This document shows, in pieces, positions 47,377-56,234 of a DNA stretch of 64,000 bases. This DNA comes from Variovorax sp. OV329 (GTDB lineage Bacteria; Pseudomonadota; Gammaproteobacteria; Burkholderiales; Burkholderiaceae_C): assembly GCF_900114785.1 (NCBI RefSeq), contig NZ_FOUG01000003.1, positions 124,001 through 188,000 on the forward strand. The letters are read 5' to 3'. Position 1 is the stretch's first letter. Every line of letters begins with the position of its first letter. The notes below the pieces were generated by a model. It was not told the origin of the DNA and did no database searches. It saw only the letters and a list, made by a program, of their open reading frames with translations. The translations under genes were made by a program, and so were the position numbers.

Positions 47377-48573
47377 ATGCAGGAAGAGAAGAAGCGGGCG
47401 CTCACGCGCCGCAAGCTCATGGGCGGCATCGCTGCCGCCGGCGCAACCATCGCCCTGCCTGCGCTCGCGCAGGACAGGGCCGCCAAGGCCCCCGCGTCAG
47501 CCGGGGCCACCGAAGCCAAGGCGCCTGCGGGCGACATCGTCATCGGGCAGAGCGCGCACCTGACGGGTCCGCTCGCACCCACCTTCCAGGCGGTACTGCG
47601 CGGCCAGGACATGGCGATCAAGGAGTTCAACCGCAAGGGCGGCGTGGGCGGCCGCAACGTGCGCCTGGTGACGCTGGACGACGCCTACGACCCCGCGAAG
47701 ACGGTGGCCAACGTCACGCAGTTGATCGAGCGCGAGGAAGCGACGGCGCTCTACGGTTTTGCCAACACGGCCGGCGTGGCGGCGGCGCTGCCCATCGTTG
47801 CCGAGAAGAAGGTGCCGCTGGTGAGCGTGTACACCGGCTCGCCGGTGCTGCGCGCCAGGCACAACCCCTTCTTCTTTACCACCATGGCGAGCTACGGCGA
47901 CGAGGTCGATCAGATGGTGCGCAACCTGGTCACGCTGCACCGCGGCGAGATCGCGCTGGTCTACCAGAACAGCCCTTTCGGCCAATTGATGGCGCCAGTG
48001 GTGGAGCAGACCTGCAAGGCGCAGGGCGCCAACCTGGTGGCCAAGGCGCCGCTGGAGGTGAACGGCAGCGACGCCGCAGCGGCCGTAGCCACGCTGGCCG
48101 CGGCCAAGCCGCAGGCGATCATCTTCATGTCCTTCGGGCCGTCGCTGATCCCCTTCGTGAAAATTGCCCGCCAGAAGATCGCGGCGCCCATCTACTGCGT
48201 GAGCATCGCCAACTCGCGCCAGCTCATCGATGCGCTGGGCGACGAGGCGCGCGGCCTGGCCATCGCGCAGATCGTGCCCTATCCCTTCCGCCCGATCACG
48301 CCGCTCACGCGCAGCTACCACGCGGCCATGGAGGCGGCCGAGCTGCCGGTCGACTACGACCATTTCTTCGGCTACATCAACCTGCAGGTGCTGCTCGAAG
48401 GCATGCGCCGCGCCGGCAAGGGCATCACGCCGCAGAAGCTGGTCACGGCGATGGAAGGCATGCGCAGCACCGACCTGGGCGGCTACACAGTGGACTTCAG
48501 CCCCACCAACCACCACGGCTCGCGATTCGTCGAACTGGTGATGGTCGGCCCGGGTGGCCGCTACCTGCGCTGA
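47377..48573 (+). CDS. Branched-chain-amino-acid-type ABC substrate-binding protein, orphan
   Basis: 398 residues, Peripla_BP_6 (LivJ/AmiC-like) fold. The signal peptide is of twin-arginine type (TRRKLMGGIAAAGATIALPALAQ). Fold markers are IVIGQSAHLTGPLAPTFQAVL, NRKGGVGGRNVRLVTLDDAYDPAKTV, LYGFANTAG and the hinge segment FGYINLQVLLEGM. No matching LivHMGF genes are near; it follows the peptide importer in the same direction (CAGGAGA ribosome site). It may serve a distant transporter or the peptide system. Confidence 0.88.
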   Translation: MQEEKKRALTRRKLMGGIAAAGATIALPALAQDRAAKAPASAGATEAKAPAGDIVIGQSAHLTGPLAPTFQAVLRGQDMAIKEFNRKGGVGGRNVRLVTLDDAYDPAKTVANVTQLIEREEATALYGFANTAGVAAALPIVAEKKVPLVSVYTGSPVLRARHNPFFFTTMASYGDEVDQMVRNLVTLHRGEIALVYQNSPFGQLMAPVVEQTCKAQGANLVAKAPLEVNGSDAAAAVATLAAAKPQAIIFMSFGPSLIPFVKIARQKIAAPIYCVSIANSRQLIDALGDEARGLAIAQIVPYPFRPITPLTRSYHAAMEAAELPVDYDHFFGYINLQVLLEGMRRAGKGITPQKLVTAMEGMRSTDLGGYTVDFSPTNHHGSRFVELVMVGPGGRYLR

Positions 48574-48635
48574 AGAACGCCGCTCCTCTCACCAGTCCCG
48601 CACCGCGGAACCGGCGTTGCCGGGCCGCAGGTGGG

Positions 48636-48701
48636 GTCGCCCCCTCGGGGGGGTGGCGAACTACACGCAGCGAAGCGGAGTGAGAAGCCGGGGGGCTTTT
48701 T
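48636..48701. repeat. Interspersed GC-rich element ending in a terminator
   Basis: A segment with the CCCCCTC-GGGGGG hairpin (GTCGCCCCCTCGGGGGG, 48637-48653), then ACTACACGCAGCGAAGCGGAG and AAGCC-GGGG-GGCTTTTT (48685-48701). From memory this composite element occurs many times in Variovorax, Acidovorax and related genomes. Here it closes the plus-strand gene, and its T-run overlaps the zwf stop codon. Confidence 0.5.
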
Positions 48702-50166
48702 ATTGTTCCTCGCCCCAGGCAAAGCCGTCGCGCGCGATCATCGCGCTGGATGCACTCGGGCCCCAGGTGCCGGCGGCGTAGATGCGCGGGCCGCCGTCTG
48801 CACCCCAAGTGTCCAGCAGCGGCTCGACCCAGCGCCAGGCCTCTTCCTGCTCGTCGCGGCGCACGAACAGGTTCAGGCGGCCGTCGATCACGTCCAGCAG
48901 CAGGCGCTCGTAGGCGCCCACGCGCTCGGAGCCGAAGCGCTTGTCGAAATCCAGGTCCAACTGCACCGGCGCCAGCGGCGGCGCCACATGGATGCCGCTG
49001 CGCTGGCGCTTGTCCTGTGCCTGCGCCAGCAGATGCAGTTCCATTCCGTCCTTGGGCTGCAGGTTGATCACCAGCTTGTTGGCGTTGCCGGCGGGCACGC
49101 GGAAGATGGCATGCGGCGCCGCGCGGAAGTTGATCTCGATGCGCGCATCGCGCGAGGCCAGCCGCTTGCCGGTGCGGATGTAGATGGGCACGCCGGCCCA
49201 GCGCCAGTTGGCGATCTCGGTGCGCAGGGCGACGAAGGTCTCGGTCTTGCTCTCCGGGTCCACGCCGGGTTCCTCGCGGTAGGCCACCACGCGCTCGCCA
49301 TAGGCCGTGCCGGCGCCGTACTGGCCGCGGATGGCGTGCAGGCCGATCTCCTCGGCCGTCCAGGGCTTGAGCGAGCGCAGCACCTTGAGCTTCTCGTCCC
49401 GGATGGCGTCGGCATGCGAGTTGATGGGCGGTTCCATGCCGATCGCGCACACCAGTTGCAGTGCGTGGTTCTGCACCATGTCGCGCAGCGCGCCGGTCTG
49501 GTCGTAGAAGCTGCCGCGCTTTTCGACGCCCAGGTCCTCGGCGATGGTGATCTGGATGTTGGCCACGTGCTCGCGCCGCCAGATGGGCTCGAACAGCGCA
49601 TTGCCGAAGCGCATGGCGAACAGGTTCTGCACCGAGGGCTTGCCCAGGTAGTGGTCGATGCGGAAGATCTGGTTCTCGTGCAGCACCTTCTGCACCGCGT
49701 CGTTGATGCTGCGGTTGCTCTTGAGGTCGTGGCCCAGGGGCTTTTCCAGCACCATCCGCGTGGCCGGCGTGTTCAGGCCCGCGGCGGCGATCTGTTCCAC
49801 CACCGAGGTGAACAGGCCCGGCGCCGTCGCCAGGTACATCACCACCGTGTCCGCATTGCGCGTGCGCAGCAGGTCGGCCAGGCGCGCATAGTCGGCCGGC
49901 TTGGACAGGTCCATGCGCAGGTAGTGCAGCATGGAGGCGAAGTCCTTGAACTCCTCCGGCGTGGGGCGCTTGGCGCCTTCCACCGCCTTGAAGCGCGACT
50001 GGATCAGCTCGCGGTAGGCGTCGTCCGAAAGATCGTCGCGCGCCACGCCGATGATGCGGCCGCCTTCGGGCAGGCTGCCGTGGCGGAAGGCCTGGAACAG
50101 GGCGGGCATCAGCTTGCGCCAGGCGAGGTCGCCGGTGCCGCCGAAAAGTACGAGGTCGAAGCTCAT
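48700..50166 (-). CDS. zwf: Glucose-6-phosphate 1-dehydrogenase
   Basis: Oxidises glucose 6-phosphate to 6-phosphogluconolactone with NAD(P)+, entry to the pentose-phosphate and Entner-Doudoroff pathways. 488 residues, normal length. The N-terminal LVLFGGTGDLAWRKLMPALF binds the cofactor and RIDHYLGKPSVQNL (about 170-184) carries the catalytic His and substrate Lys. It lies 54 bases downstream of hexR on the same strand, presumably an operon. HexR is a known regulator of zwf. Confidence 0.96.
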   Translation of the reverse strand: MSFDLVLFGGTGDLAWRKLMPALFQAFRHGSLPEGGRIIGVARDDLSDDAYRELIQSRFKAVEGAKRPTPEEFKDFASMLHYLRMDLSKPADYARLADLLRTRNADTVVMYLATAPGLFTSVVEQIAAAGLNTPATRMVLEKPLGHDLKSNRSINDAVQKVLHENQIFRIDHYLGKPSVQNLFAMRFGNALFEPIWRREHVANIQITIAEDLGVEKRGSFYDQTGALRDMVQNHALQLVCAIGMEPPINSHADAIRDEKLKVLRSLKPWTAEEIGLHAIRGQYGAGTAYGERVVAYREEPGVDPESKTETFVALRTEIANWRWAGVPIYIRTGKRLASRDARIEINFRAAPHAIFRVPAGNANKLVINLQPKDGMELHLLAQAQDKRQRSGIHVAPPLAPVQLDLDFDKRFGSERVGAYERLLLDVIDGRLNLFVRRDEQEEAWRWVEPLLDTWGADGGPRIYAAGTWGPSASSAMIARDGFAWGEEQ

Positions 50167-50220
50167 GGTGTGCTCGTGTCGGTAAGCGGGTTACATACAA
50201 AAGGTGCAGGCCTTGCAGCG

Positions 50221-51069
50221 TCATGCATAGCGCTTGGCCTGCAGGTTCTTCTTCATCTCGTCCAGCATCGGCTGCAGGGTCTCGTTGCCGATGCGCAAGG
50301 CCACGCAGGTGCACAGCACGTCGATGATCATGAGGTGCAGCAGGCGCGAGACCATGGGGCTGTACTGGTCGTAGCCCTCGGGGTGGTCGGCCGCCAGGTG
50401 GATGTGCCCGGCCGCCGCCAGCGGCGCGCCACTGGCCGTGATGGTGATGGTGGTGGCGCCCGCCTTGCGAGCGATCTCGCAGGCGTTCATCAGGTCGCGC
50501 GTGCGGCCCGAGTTGGAGATGAGCACCGCGCAGTCGCCGGGGCGCAGCATCGAGGCGCTCATCACCTGCATGTGGCCGTCGCTGTGCGCGATGGCGGTGA
50601 TGCCCAGGCGGAAGAACTTGTGCTGCGCGTCCTGCGCCACGATGCCCGAGTTGCCGGCGCCGAAGAATTCGACGCGCCGGCCGGCCTGCTGCGCGGCGGC
50701 CAGCGCCGCGGCGGCCTTGTCGATGGGCGCGGTGCTGGCGTCGTTGCGGTAGCGCAGAAAGGCCGCGACCGCGTTGTCGATCAGCTTGCCGAAGACCTTG
50801 CCGGTATCGTCCTCGGGCTGCACGCTGCGGTGCAGGTGCGGCACGCCGCTGCCCACGCTGCCGGCCAGCTTGCGCTTGAATTCGCTCAGGCCTTCATAGC
50901 CCATGCTGCGGCAGAAGCGCACCACGGTCGGGTTGCTGACGCGAGCCCGCAGCGCGAGTTCGCGCACCGGCAGGAGGATGAAGGCGTTGGCATCGGCCAG
51001 TGCCAGCCGGGCCACGCGGCGTTCCGCGGGCGGCAGGTTCGGCAGGGCGGCTTGGATGCGGTCGAGCAT
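50221..51069 (-). CDS. hexR: RpiR-family sugar-phosphate regulator HexR
   Basis: 282 residues: N-terminal winged helix-turn-helix (ELALRARVSNPTVVRFCRSMGYEGLSEF split over about residues 36-64) and a C-terminal SIS domain (VEFFGAGNSGIVAQDAQHKF; VLISNSGRTRDLMNACEIARK) that senses a sugar phosphate, 2-keto-3-deoxy-6-phosphogluconate in studied HexR proteins. Upstream of zwf, as in many proteobacteria. A partial HexR-type site (51090-51102) stands 20 bases before its start and a perfect one (51200-51212) before the divergent importer genes. Confidence 0.9.
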   Translation of the reverse strand: MLDRIQAALPNLPPAERRVARLALADANAFILLPVRELALRARVSNPTVVRFCRSMGYEGLSEFKRKLAGSVGSGVPHLHRSVQPEDDTGKVFGKLIDNAVAAFLRYRNDASTAPIDKAAAALAAAQQAGRRVEFFGAGNSGIVAQDAQHKFFRLGITAIAHSDGHMQVMSASMLRPGDCAVLISNSGRTRDLMNACEIARKAGATTITITASGAPLAAAGHIHLAADHPEGYDQYSPMVSRLLHLMIIDVLCTCVALRIGNETLQPMLDEMKKNLQAKRYA

Positions 51070-51089
51070 GGTCGGGTGGCGCGATCGAT

Positions 51090-51102
51090 GTAATTATGTT
51101 CC
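51090..51102. promoter_or_regulatory. Imperfect HexR-type site before hexR
   Basis: GTAAT-TAT-GTTCC. The left arm and spacing match the HexR pattern GTAAT-NNN-ATTAC; the right arm matches at three of five positions. By its place just upstream of hexR it could mediate autoregulation. Confidence 0.4.
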
Positions 51103-51199
51103 ATGCTTGGGGCCTCGAGCTGTACTTCTTTGCTCCCCCGTTGGATTCTTCGGGCTTTTCCCCACTGTCACATTTGTCATATTTGTGTCATGGTCTTGA

Positions 51200-51212
51200 G
51201 TAATCGAATTAC
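51200..51212. promoter_or_regulatory. HexR-type operator before the AfuABC-like importer
   Basis: GTAAT-CGA-ATTAC is a perfect 5-3-5 inverted repeat with the sequence and spacing of the HexR consensus as I recall it (TGTAATTAAATTACA). It ends 17 bases before the ATG at 51230 and lies 131 bases from the hexR start. Confidence 0.65.
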
Positions 51213-51229
51213 AACTGGAGACCGCACGC

Positions 51230-52246
51230 ATGCGCACGACCCTGCTGCCCCTGGCCCTGGCGGCCACCTTCTTCTCGGCCGCGGCCTCGGCCCAGCAGGT
51301 CAACGTGATCTGCTCGGTGCAGGCCGACTGGTGCAACCTCATCGCCACCACCTATGCGCGCACCACCGGGGTCAAGATCAACCTCGCGCTGAAGGGCTCC
51401 GGCGAGGCGCTGGCGCAACTGGTCGCGGAGAAGGACAACCCCAAGACCGACGTGTGGTTCGGCGGCACGGGCGACCCGCACCTGCAGGCGGCCGAGATGG
51501 GCCTCACGCAGGAATACAAGAGCGCGAGCCTGCCGCAGCTCTACGACTGGGCGCAGCAGCAGGCCGCGCAGTCGGGCTACAAGACCGTGGGCATCTACAT
51601 GGGCCCGCTGGGCTTCGGCTACAACACCGAGCTGATCGCCAAGAAGAAGCTGGGCGTGCCGCGCAGCTGGGCCGACCTGCTCAAGCCCGAGTACAAGGGC
51701 GAGATCCAGGTGGCCAACCCCGCATCGAGCGGCACCGCCTACACCATGATCGCCACGCTGGTGCAGCTCATGGGCGAGGACAAGGCCTTCGACTACCTCA
51801 AGGCGCTGCACAAGAACGTGGGGCAGTACACCCGCTCGGGCACCGGCCCGATCAAGGCGGTGGCTCGCGGCGAGACGGCGGTGTCGATCAGCTTCGTGCA
51901 CGACGCGCCGCAGGAGAAGATGGCGGGCTTCCCGGTGGAGACCACCACGCCTTCGGAGGGCACCGGCGCGGAGATCGGCTCAATGAGCATCGTGAAGGGC
52001 GCGCGCAACCTGGAGCAGGCCAAGAAGTTCTACGAATGGGCGCTCACGCCCGGCGCGCAAGGCTTCGGCGCGGCGTCCAAGCAGTTCCAGCTGCCGTCCA
52101 ACAAGGCGACGCCGGTCGATGCTAACGTGCCGGACTTCAAGAAGATCAAGCTCATCAACTACGACTACAAGAAGTACGGCGCCAGCGACGAGCGGCGCCG
52201 CCTGATCGCGCGCTGGGAAAAGGAAGTCAACTCGCTGCCGCGCTGA
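51230..52246 (+). CDS. AfuA-like ABC transporter substrate-binding protein
   Basis: 338 residues, periplasmic, signal peptide 1-22 (FFSAAASA|QQ). Of the SBP_bac type annotated as ferric-iron binding (AfuA/FbpA): VNVICSVQADWCNLIATTYARTTGVKI, VWFGGTGDPHLQAAEMG, YNTELIAKKKLGVPRSWADLL. The paired tyrosines of true FbpA iron sites are not evident, while AfuA of Actinobacillus binds hexose phosphates. Downstream of a HexR-type operator and next to zwf, tal and pgi, a sugar-phosphate ligand is the better guess (inference). Confidence 0.85.
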   Translation: MRTTLLPLALAATFFSAAASAQQVNVICSVQADWCNLIATTYARTTGVKINLALKGSGEALAQLVAEKDNPKTDVWFGGTGDPHLQAAEMGLTQEYKSASLPQLYDWAQQQAAQSGYKTVGIYMGPLGFGYNTELIAKKKLGVPRSWADLLKPEYKGEIQVANPASSGTAYTMIATLVQLMGEDKAFDYLKALHKNVGQYTRSGTGPIKAVARGETAVSISFVHDAPQEKMAGFPVETTTPSEGTGAEIGSMSIVKGARNLEQAKKFYEWALTPGAQGFGAASKQFQLPSNKATPVDANVPDFKKIKLINYDYKKYGASDERRRLIARWEKEVNSLPR

Positions 52247-52259
52247 TGCGCAGCGGATC

Positions 52260-52276
52260 GCGGCCCGCAGGGCCGC
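52260..52276 (+). other. Intra-operon stem-loop after the AfuA-like gene
   Basis: GCGGCCC-GCA-GGGCCGC, seven perfect G/C base pairs, 14 bases after the binding-protein stop and before the permease. Probably an mRNA-protecting hairpin giving more binding protein than permease. Confidence 0.5.
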
Positions 52277-52298
52277 TCGTTCCTGCAACCGCCTACCC

Positions 52299-54518
52299 AT
52301 GACTTCGCGCCACCCCAACCGCGCAGCACGGATCTGCATCGCCATCGGCGCGCTGGCCTACCTGCTGCTGCCCTGGTACGCCATCCAGGACACCGCCTGG
52401 TACGCGGTGCTGCCCCAGGTGTTCAGCCAGGGCGACGCAGCCAATGGCGTCTTGCAGGCGCTGGGGCAGGGCCGATGGTGGCTGCTGTCCGGCGTGGCGG
52501 GCCTGCTCCTCTGCGCGGTGGGTGCCATGCAGCCGCCGGGCCGCGCGCAGGGTCGCTGGCTGCTGGCCGGCGGCATCGTCGGCGTGCTGGGCCTGGCGCT
52601 TGCGGGCTTTGCCATCGGGGCGCGCGGCTGGAGCGCCGGCTGGCTCAACGCGGCCTTCGGCGAACTGGCGGTGAACCAGTTCGGCCTGGGCGCGGGCGGC
52701 TTCGTGGCGATCACGATGCTGCTGATGCTGGGTGCCTTCGGCCTGGCTCGGCTGGGCTTCTTCCGTGGCGATCTGTTCGTGGCGGCCGCGGTGGTGGGCT
52801 GTGCGGCGCTGCTGCTGCTCTTCATTGCCTACCCGGTGGGCAAGGCGCTTTCAGGCGCCTTCTTCAACGAGGACGGCCGCTTCTCGATCGCGTCCTTTGC
52901 GGCGCGCGTCTTCACCGAGCGTATCTGGGGGCTGGGCTGCGTGCAGGGCGGCGGCAGCTGCGGCGTCGCCTGGCACACGCTGGTGCTGGCGCTGCTCACG
53001 GCGGCGGGCACCACCTTCCTGGGCACGGCGCTGGCACTGATGGCCGAGCGCGGCAACCGGCGCCTGCAGGGGCCGCTGCGGGTGCTCGCGCTGCTGCCCA
53101 TCATCACGCCGCCCTTCGTCGTCGGGCTCGGGCTGATCCTGCTGTTCGGCCGGGCCGGCGTGGTCAACCAGGCGCTGGAGAGCTGGTTCGGCCTGCAGCC
53201 CACGCGCTGGTTCTACGGCCTGCCGGGCATCCTGGTGGCGCAGCTCTTCGCCTTCACGCCCATCGCCTTCATGATCATGCGCGGCGTGGTGCAGGGCATC
53301 GCGCCCAGCCTGGAGGAGGCGGCGCAGATGCTGCGCGCCGACCGGCGCCGCGCCTTCTTCACCGTCACGCTGCCGCTGCTCAAACCGGGGCTGGCCAATG
53401 CCTTCCTGGTGGGCTTCATCGAGAGCATCGCGGACTTCGGCAACCCGATCGTCGTGGGCGGGCAGTACGCGGTGCTGTCCACCGACATCTTCTTCGCCAT
53501 CGTGGGCGCGCAGTACGACCAGGGCCGGGCCGCCTCGCTGGCCTGGGTGCTGACGCTGTTCGCACTGGGCGTGTTCGCGATGCAGCGCGCGCTGCTGGGC
53601 AGCCGCAGCTACACCACCGTCAGCGGCAAGGGCGACGCGGGCATTCCCATGGCACTGCCGGACGGCGTGCGGCGGGTCATCCACGGCGTCGCGCTGCCGT
53701 GGGTCGCGTTCACCGTGGTGGTGTACCTCTTCGCCTTCGCCGGCGGCTTCGTGCAGACCTGGGGCCGCGACTACACGCCCACGCTGAAGCACTTCGTCAC
53801 CGCCTTCTCGCTGGAGTGGGGGCAGTTCGGCCTGGTGTGGTCGGGCACCGCCTGGAACTCGCTATGGACCACGCTCAAGCTGGCGGGCCTCTCGGCGCCC
53901 ATCACCGCTTCCGTCGGCCTGCTGATCGCCTGGCTGCTGGCACGCAACCAGTTCCGCGGGCAGGGCGCCTTCGAGTTCGCGGCGCTGCTGGCCTTCGCCA
54001 TTCCGGGCACGGTGCTGGGCGTGAGCTACATCCTGGCCTTCAACGTGCCGCCGCTGGAGCTCACCGGCACCGGGCTCATCATCGTGCTGTGCTTCATGTT
54101 CCGGAACCTGCCGGTGGGCGTGCGCGCGGGCACCGCGGCCTTCAAGCAGCTGGACCGCTCGCTGGACGAAGCCTCGATGATGCTGCGCGCCTCCACCGCG
54201 CAGACCCTGTGGCACGTGGTGCTGCCGCTGCTCAAGCCGGCGCTGGTGGCGGCGTTGGTCTACAGCTTCGTGCGCGCCATGACCACGGTGAGCGCGGTGA
54301 TCTTCCTGGTGACGGCGGAGAACGAACTGGCCACCACCTACATCATCGGCCGCGTGGGCAACGGCGACTACGGCGTGGCGCTGGCCTACTGCACGGTGCT
54401 GATCGCGCTGATGTCCGTGGCCATCGCGCTCATCCAGATGCTGGTGGGCGAGCGGCGGCTGGGCCGCCGCAAGACGCCCACGCACCAGGGCCACCACAAG
54501 ATGGAACGACTCGCATGA
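52299..54518 (+). CDS. AfuB-like ABC permease with two fused membrane domains
   Basis: 739 residues, two BPD-type permease halves in one chain, as in AfuB and ThiP-like importers. An N-terminal hydrophobic region of about 200 residues precedes the first half. Docking loops are EEAAQMLRADRRRAFFTVTLPLLKPG in the first half (about 345-370) and DEASMMLRASTAQTLWHVVLPLLKPA in the second (about 625-650). The ATPase start overlaps its stop (ATGA). Confidence 0.88.
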   Translation: MTSRHPNRAARICIAIGALAYLLLPWYAIQDTAWYAVLPQVFSQGDAANGVLQALGQGRWWLLSGVAGLLLCAVGAMQPPGRAQGRWLLAGGIVGVLGLALAGFAIGARGWSAGWLNAAFGELAVNQFGLGAGGFVAITMLLMLGAFGLARLGFFRGDLFVAAAVVGCAALLLLFIAYPVGKALSGAFFNEDGRFSIASFAARVFTERIWGLGCVQGGGSCGVAWHTLVLALLTAAGTTFLGTALALMAERGNRRLQGPLRVLALLPIITPPFVVGLGLILLFGRAGVVNQALESWFGLQPTRWFYGLPGILVAQLFAFTPIAFMIMRGVVQGIAPSLEEAAQMLRADRRRAFFTVTLPLLKPGLANAFLVGFIESIADFGNPIVVGGQYAVLSTDIFFAIVGAQYDQGRAASLAWVLTLFALGVFAMQRALLGSRSYTTVSGKGDAGIPMALPDGVRRVIHGVALPWVAFTVVVYLFAFAGGFVQTWGRDYTPTLKHFVTAFSLEWGQFGLVWSGTAWNSLWTTLKLAGLSAPITASVGLLIAWLLARNQFRGQGAFEFAALLAFAIPGTVLGVSYILAFNVPPLELTGTGLIIVLCFMFRNLPVGVRAGTAAFKQLDRSLDEASMMLRASTAQTLWHVVLPLLKPALVAALVYSFVRAMTTVSAVIFLVTAENELATTYIIGRVGNGDYGVALAYCTVLIALMSVAIALIQMLVGERRLGRRKTPTHQGHHKMERLA

Positions 54519-55564
54519 ACGGCATCGAACTGCGCAACGTGACCAAGCGCTACGGCAGCGACCCCTCCGCGCCGCTGGCGGTCAAGGGCATCAGCTTCGA
54601 GGTGCCGCAGGGCACGCTGACCACCATCCTGGGCCCCTCGGGCTGCGGCAAGACGACCACGCTGCGCATGATCGCGGGGCTGGAGTCGCCCAGCTCGGGC
54701 CAGATCCTGATGGACGGGCGCGACGTCACCACGCTGGGCCCGGCCGAGCGCAACGTGTCGATGATGTTCCAGAGCTACGCGCTCTTCCCGCACATGAACG
54801 TGATCGAGAACGTGGCCTACGGGCTGCGCATGGGCGGGGTCGCCAAGGCCGCCGCGCACACGCGTGCGGCCGATGCGCTGCGCGGCGTGGGCCTGGTGGG
54901 CTTCGACGAGCGGCTGCCCAGCGAACTCTCGGGCGGCCAGCAGCAGCGCGTGGCCCTGGCGCGCGCGCTGGTGCTGGAGCCGGCGGTGCTGCTCTTCGAC
55001 GAGCCGCTGTCGAACCTGGACGCCCGCCTGCGCCGCGAGATGCGCGAGGAGATCCGCGCCATCCAGCAGCGCCTGAAGCTCACCGTGGCCTACGTCACCC
55101 ACGACCAGAGCGAGGCGCTGGCGGTGTCCGACCAGATAATCGTGATGGACCATGGCGTGATCGCGCAACTGGGTGCGCCGCAGGCGCTCTACGGGCGTCC
55201 GCAAAGCGAGTTCGTTGCGGGCTTCATGGGCGAGGCCATGGTCTTCGCCGCGGTGGCGCGCGAAGGCGGCAGCGTGGCCCTGGGTCCCTTGCAGTTCATG
55301 CCACGCCATCCGGTGGCGCCGGGCGCGGTGAAGGTCGCCGTGCGCCCCGAGGCCTGGCGCATCGGCGAGGGCGAGGCGTTGCCCGCCACGCTGCGCAAGG
55401 CTTCGTACCTGGGAAGCTACTACGAGTACAGCTTCGAGACGGCGCTCGGGCCGGTGTTCGTCGTCTCCGGCGACCTGGCCCGCCCGCTGGCCGCGGGGGC
55501 GAGTACCGCGCTCGGCCTGGGCGAGCACGGCGTCTCCGTCGTGGCGCAGGCGCCGGGCGGCTGA
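54515..55564 (+). CDS. AfuC-like ABC transporter ATPase
   Basis: 349 residues, of the PotA/FbpC/AfuC class. Walker A GPSGCGKTT, Q-loop MMFQSYALFPHMNVIENVAYG, signature LSGGQQQRVALARALV, LLFDEPLSNLDARLR, H-loop YVTHDQSEALA, and a C-terminal TOBE-like regulatory domain (about 270-349). It completes the binding protein-permease-ATPase operon. Convergent with the lipocalin gene, seven bases away. Confidence 0.9.
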   Translation: MNGIELRNVTKRYGSDPSAPLAVKGISFEVPQGTLTTILGPSGCGKTTTLRMIAGLESPSSGQILMDGRDVTTLGPAERNVSMMFQSYALFPHMNVIENVAYGLRMGGVAKAAAHTRAADALRGVGLVGFDERLPSELSGGQQQRVALARALVLEPAVLLFDEPLSNLDARLRREMREEIRAIQQRLKLTVAYVTHDQSEALAVSDQIIVMDHGVIAQLGAPQALYGRPQSEFVAGFMGEAMVFAAVAREGGSVALGPLQFMPRHPVAPGAVKVAVRPEAWRIGEGEALPATLRKASYLGSYYEYSFETALGPVFVVSGDLARPLAAGASTALGLGEHGVSVVAQAPGG

Positions 55565-55571
55565 GGGCGCT

Positions 55572-56234
55572 TCAGGCCGCGACCGGCCGCACCACCCGAT
55601 CCACGTCGAAGCCCAGGCTGCGCGCGTATTCCAGCTCGCCGGCGAGCGTCCCTTCGTCCAGTTGCTGTGCGCGCGAAAGCACCCACAGGTACTGCCGGTC
55701 GGGCGTGCCGACCAGGGCGACCTCGTAGTCGCGGTCCAGCTTCAGGATCCAGTAGTCGCCCCAGGCAAAGGGCAGCCAGCCCAGCCAGCTCGGCAGGAAG
55801 CGCACCTTCAGCCGGCCGGCACCCGGCAGGCCCGGCACGCGCACGGCGCGGGCGATGCCCAGGGCCTCGTCCGTGCGGCCGTCCTCGCGCAGGCAGCGGT
55901 TCTGCACCCGCACCGTGCCGTCCTGCAGCAGGGTGTAGTGCGCGGTCACCGGGCCGTCGCAGCTTTTCTCGAAGCGGTTGGGCAGGCGCGCTTGCTCGTA
56001 CCACAGGCCCGAATAGCGCTTCAGGTCCACCGGCGCCACCACCTGCAGGGGCGCACGCATCAGCGGCGCACCGTCCGCCGGCCCCGCGGGCGGCCCGGCG
56101 CGCAGCGCCTGGGAGCGGTTGAGTGCGACCAGCGCCAGCGCGCCGCCGATGGCAAAGGCCGTCGCGAGGGTGCCCGTCGACGGACCGCGCGGTGCGGGGG
56201 GCGCGGTCGGCGCGGGCGGGAGTCTTCTGGTCAT
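55572..56234 (-). CDS. Lipocalin family protein (Blc-like)
   Basis: 220 residues. After a Pro-rich start comes a hydrophobic segment (TLATAFAIGGALALVALN, about 22-39) that may be an anchor or uncleaved signal; no lipobox Cys is present, unlike E. coli Blc. The lipocalin core shows motif 1 KRYSGLWYEQARLPNRFEKSC, then NRCLREDGRTDEALG and WGDYWILKLDRDYEVALVGTPDRQYLWVLSR. It would bind lysophospholipids or other lipids in the envelope. It divides the importer operon from tal-pgi on the opposite strand. Confidence 0.85.
   Translation of the reverse strand: MTRRLPPAPTAPPAPRGPSTGTLATAFAIGGALALVALNRSQALRAGPPAGPADGAPLMRAPLQVVAPVDLKRYSGLWYEQARLPNRFEKSCDGPVTAHYTLLQDGTVRVQNRCLREDGRTDEALGIARAVRVPGLPGAGRLKVRFLPSWLGWLPFAWGDYWILKLDRDYEVALVGTPDRQYLWVLSRAQQLDEGTLAGELEYARSLGFDVDRVVRPVAA

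Noticed and set aside
51230..55564. Ferric-iron importer as the plain reading of the AfuABC-like genes
   Set aside because: No Fur-type site seen; context and HexR-type operator favour a sugar phosphate. Not excluded.
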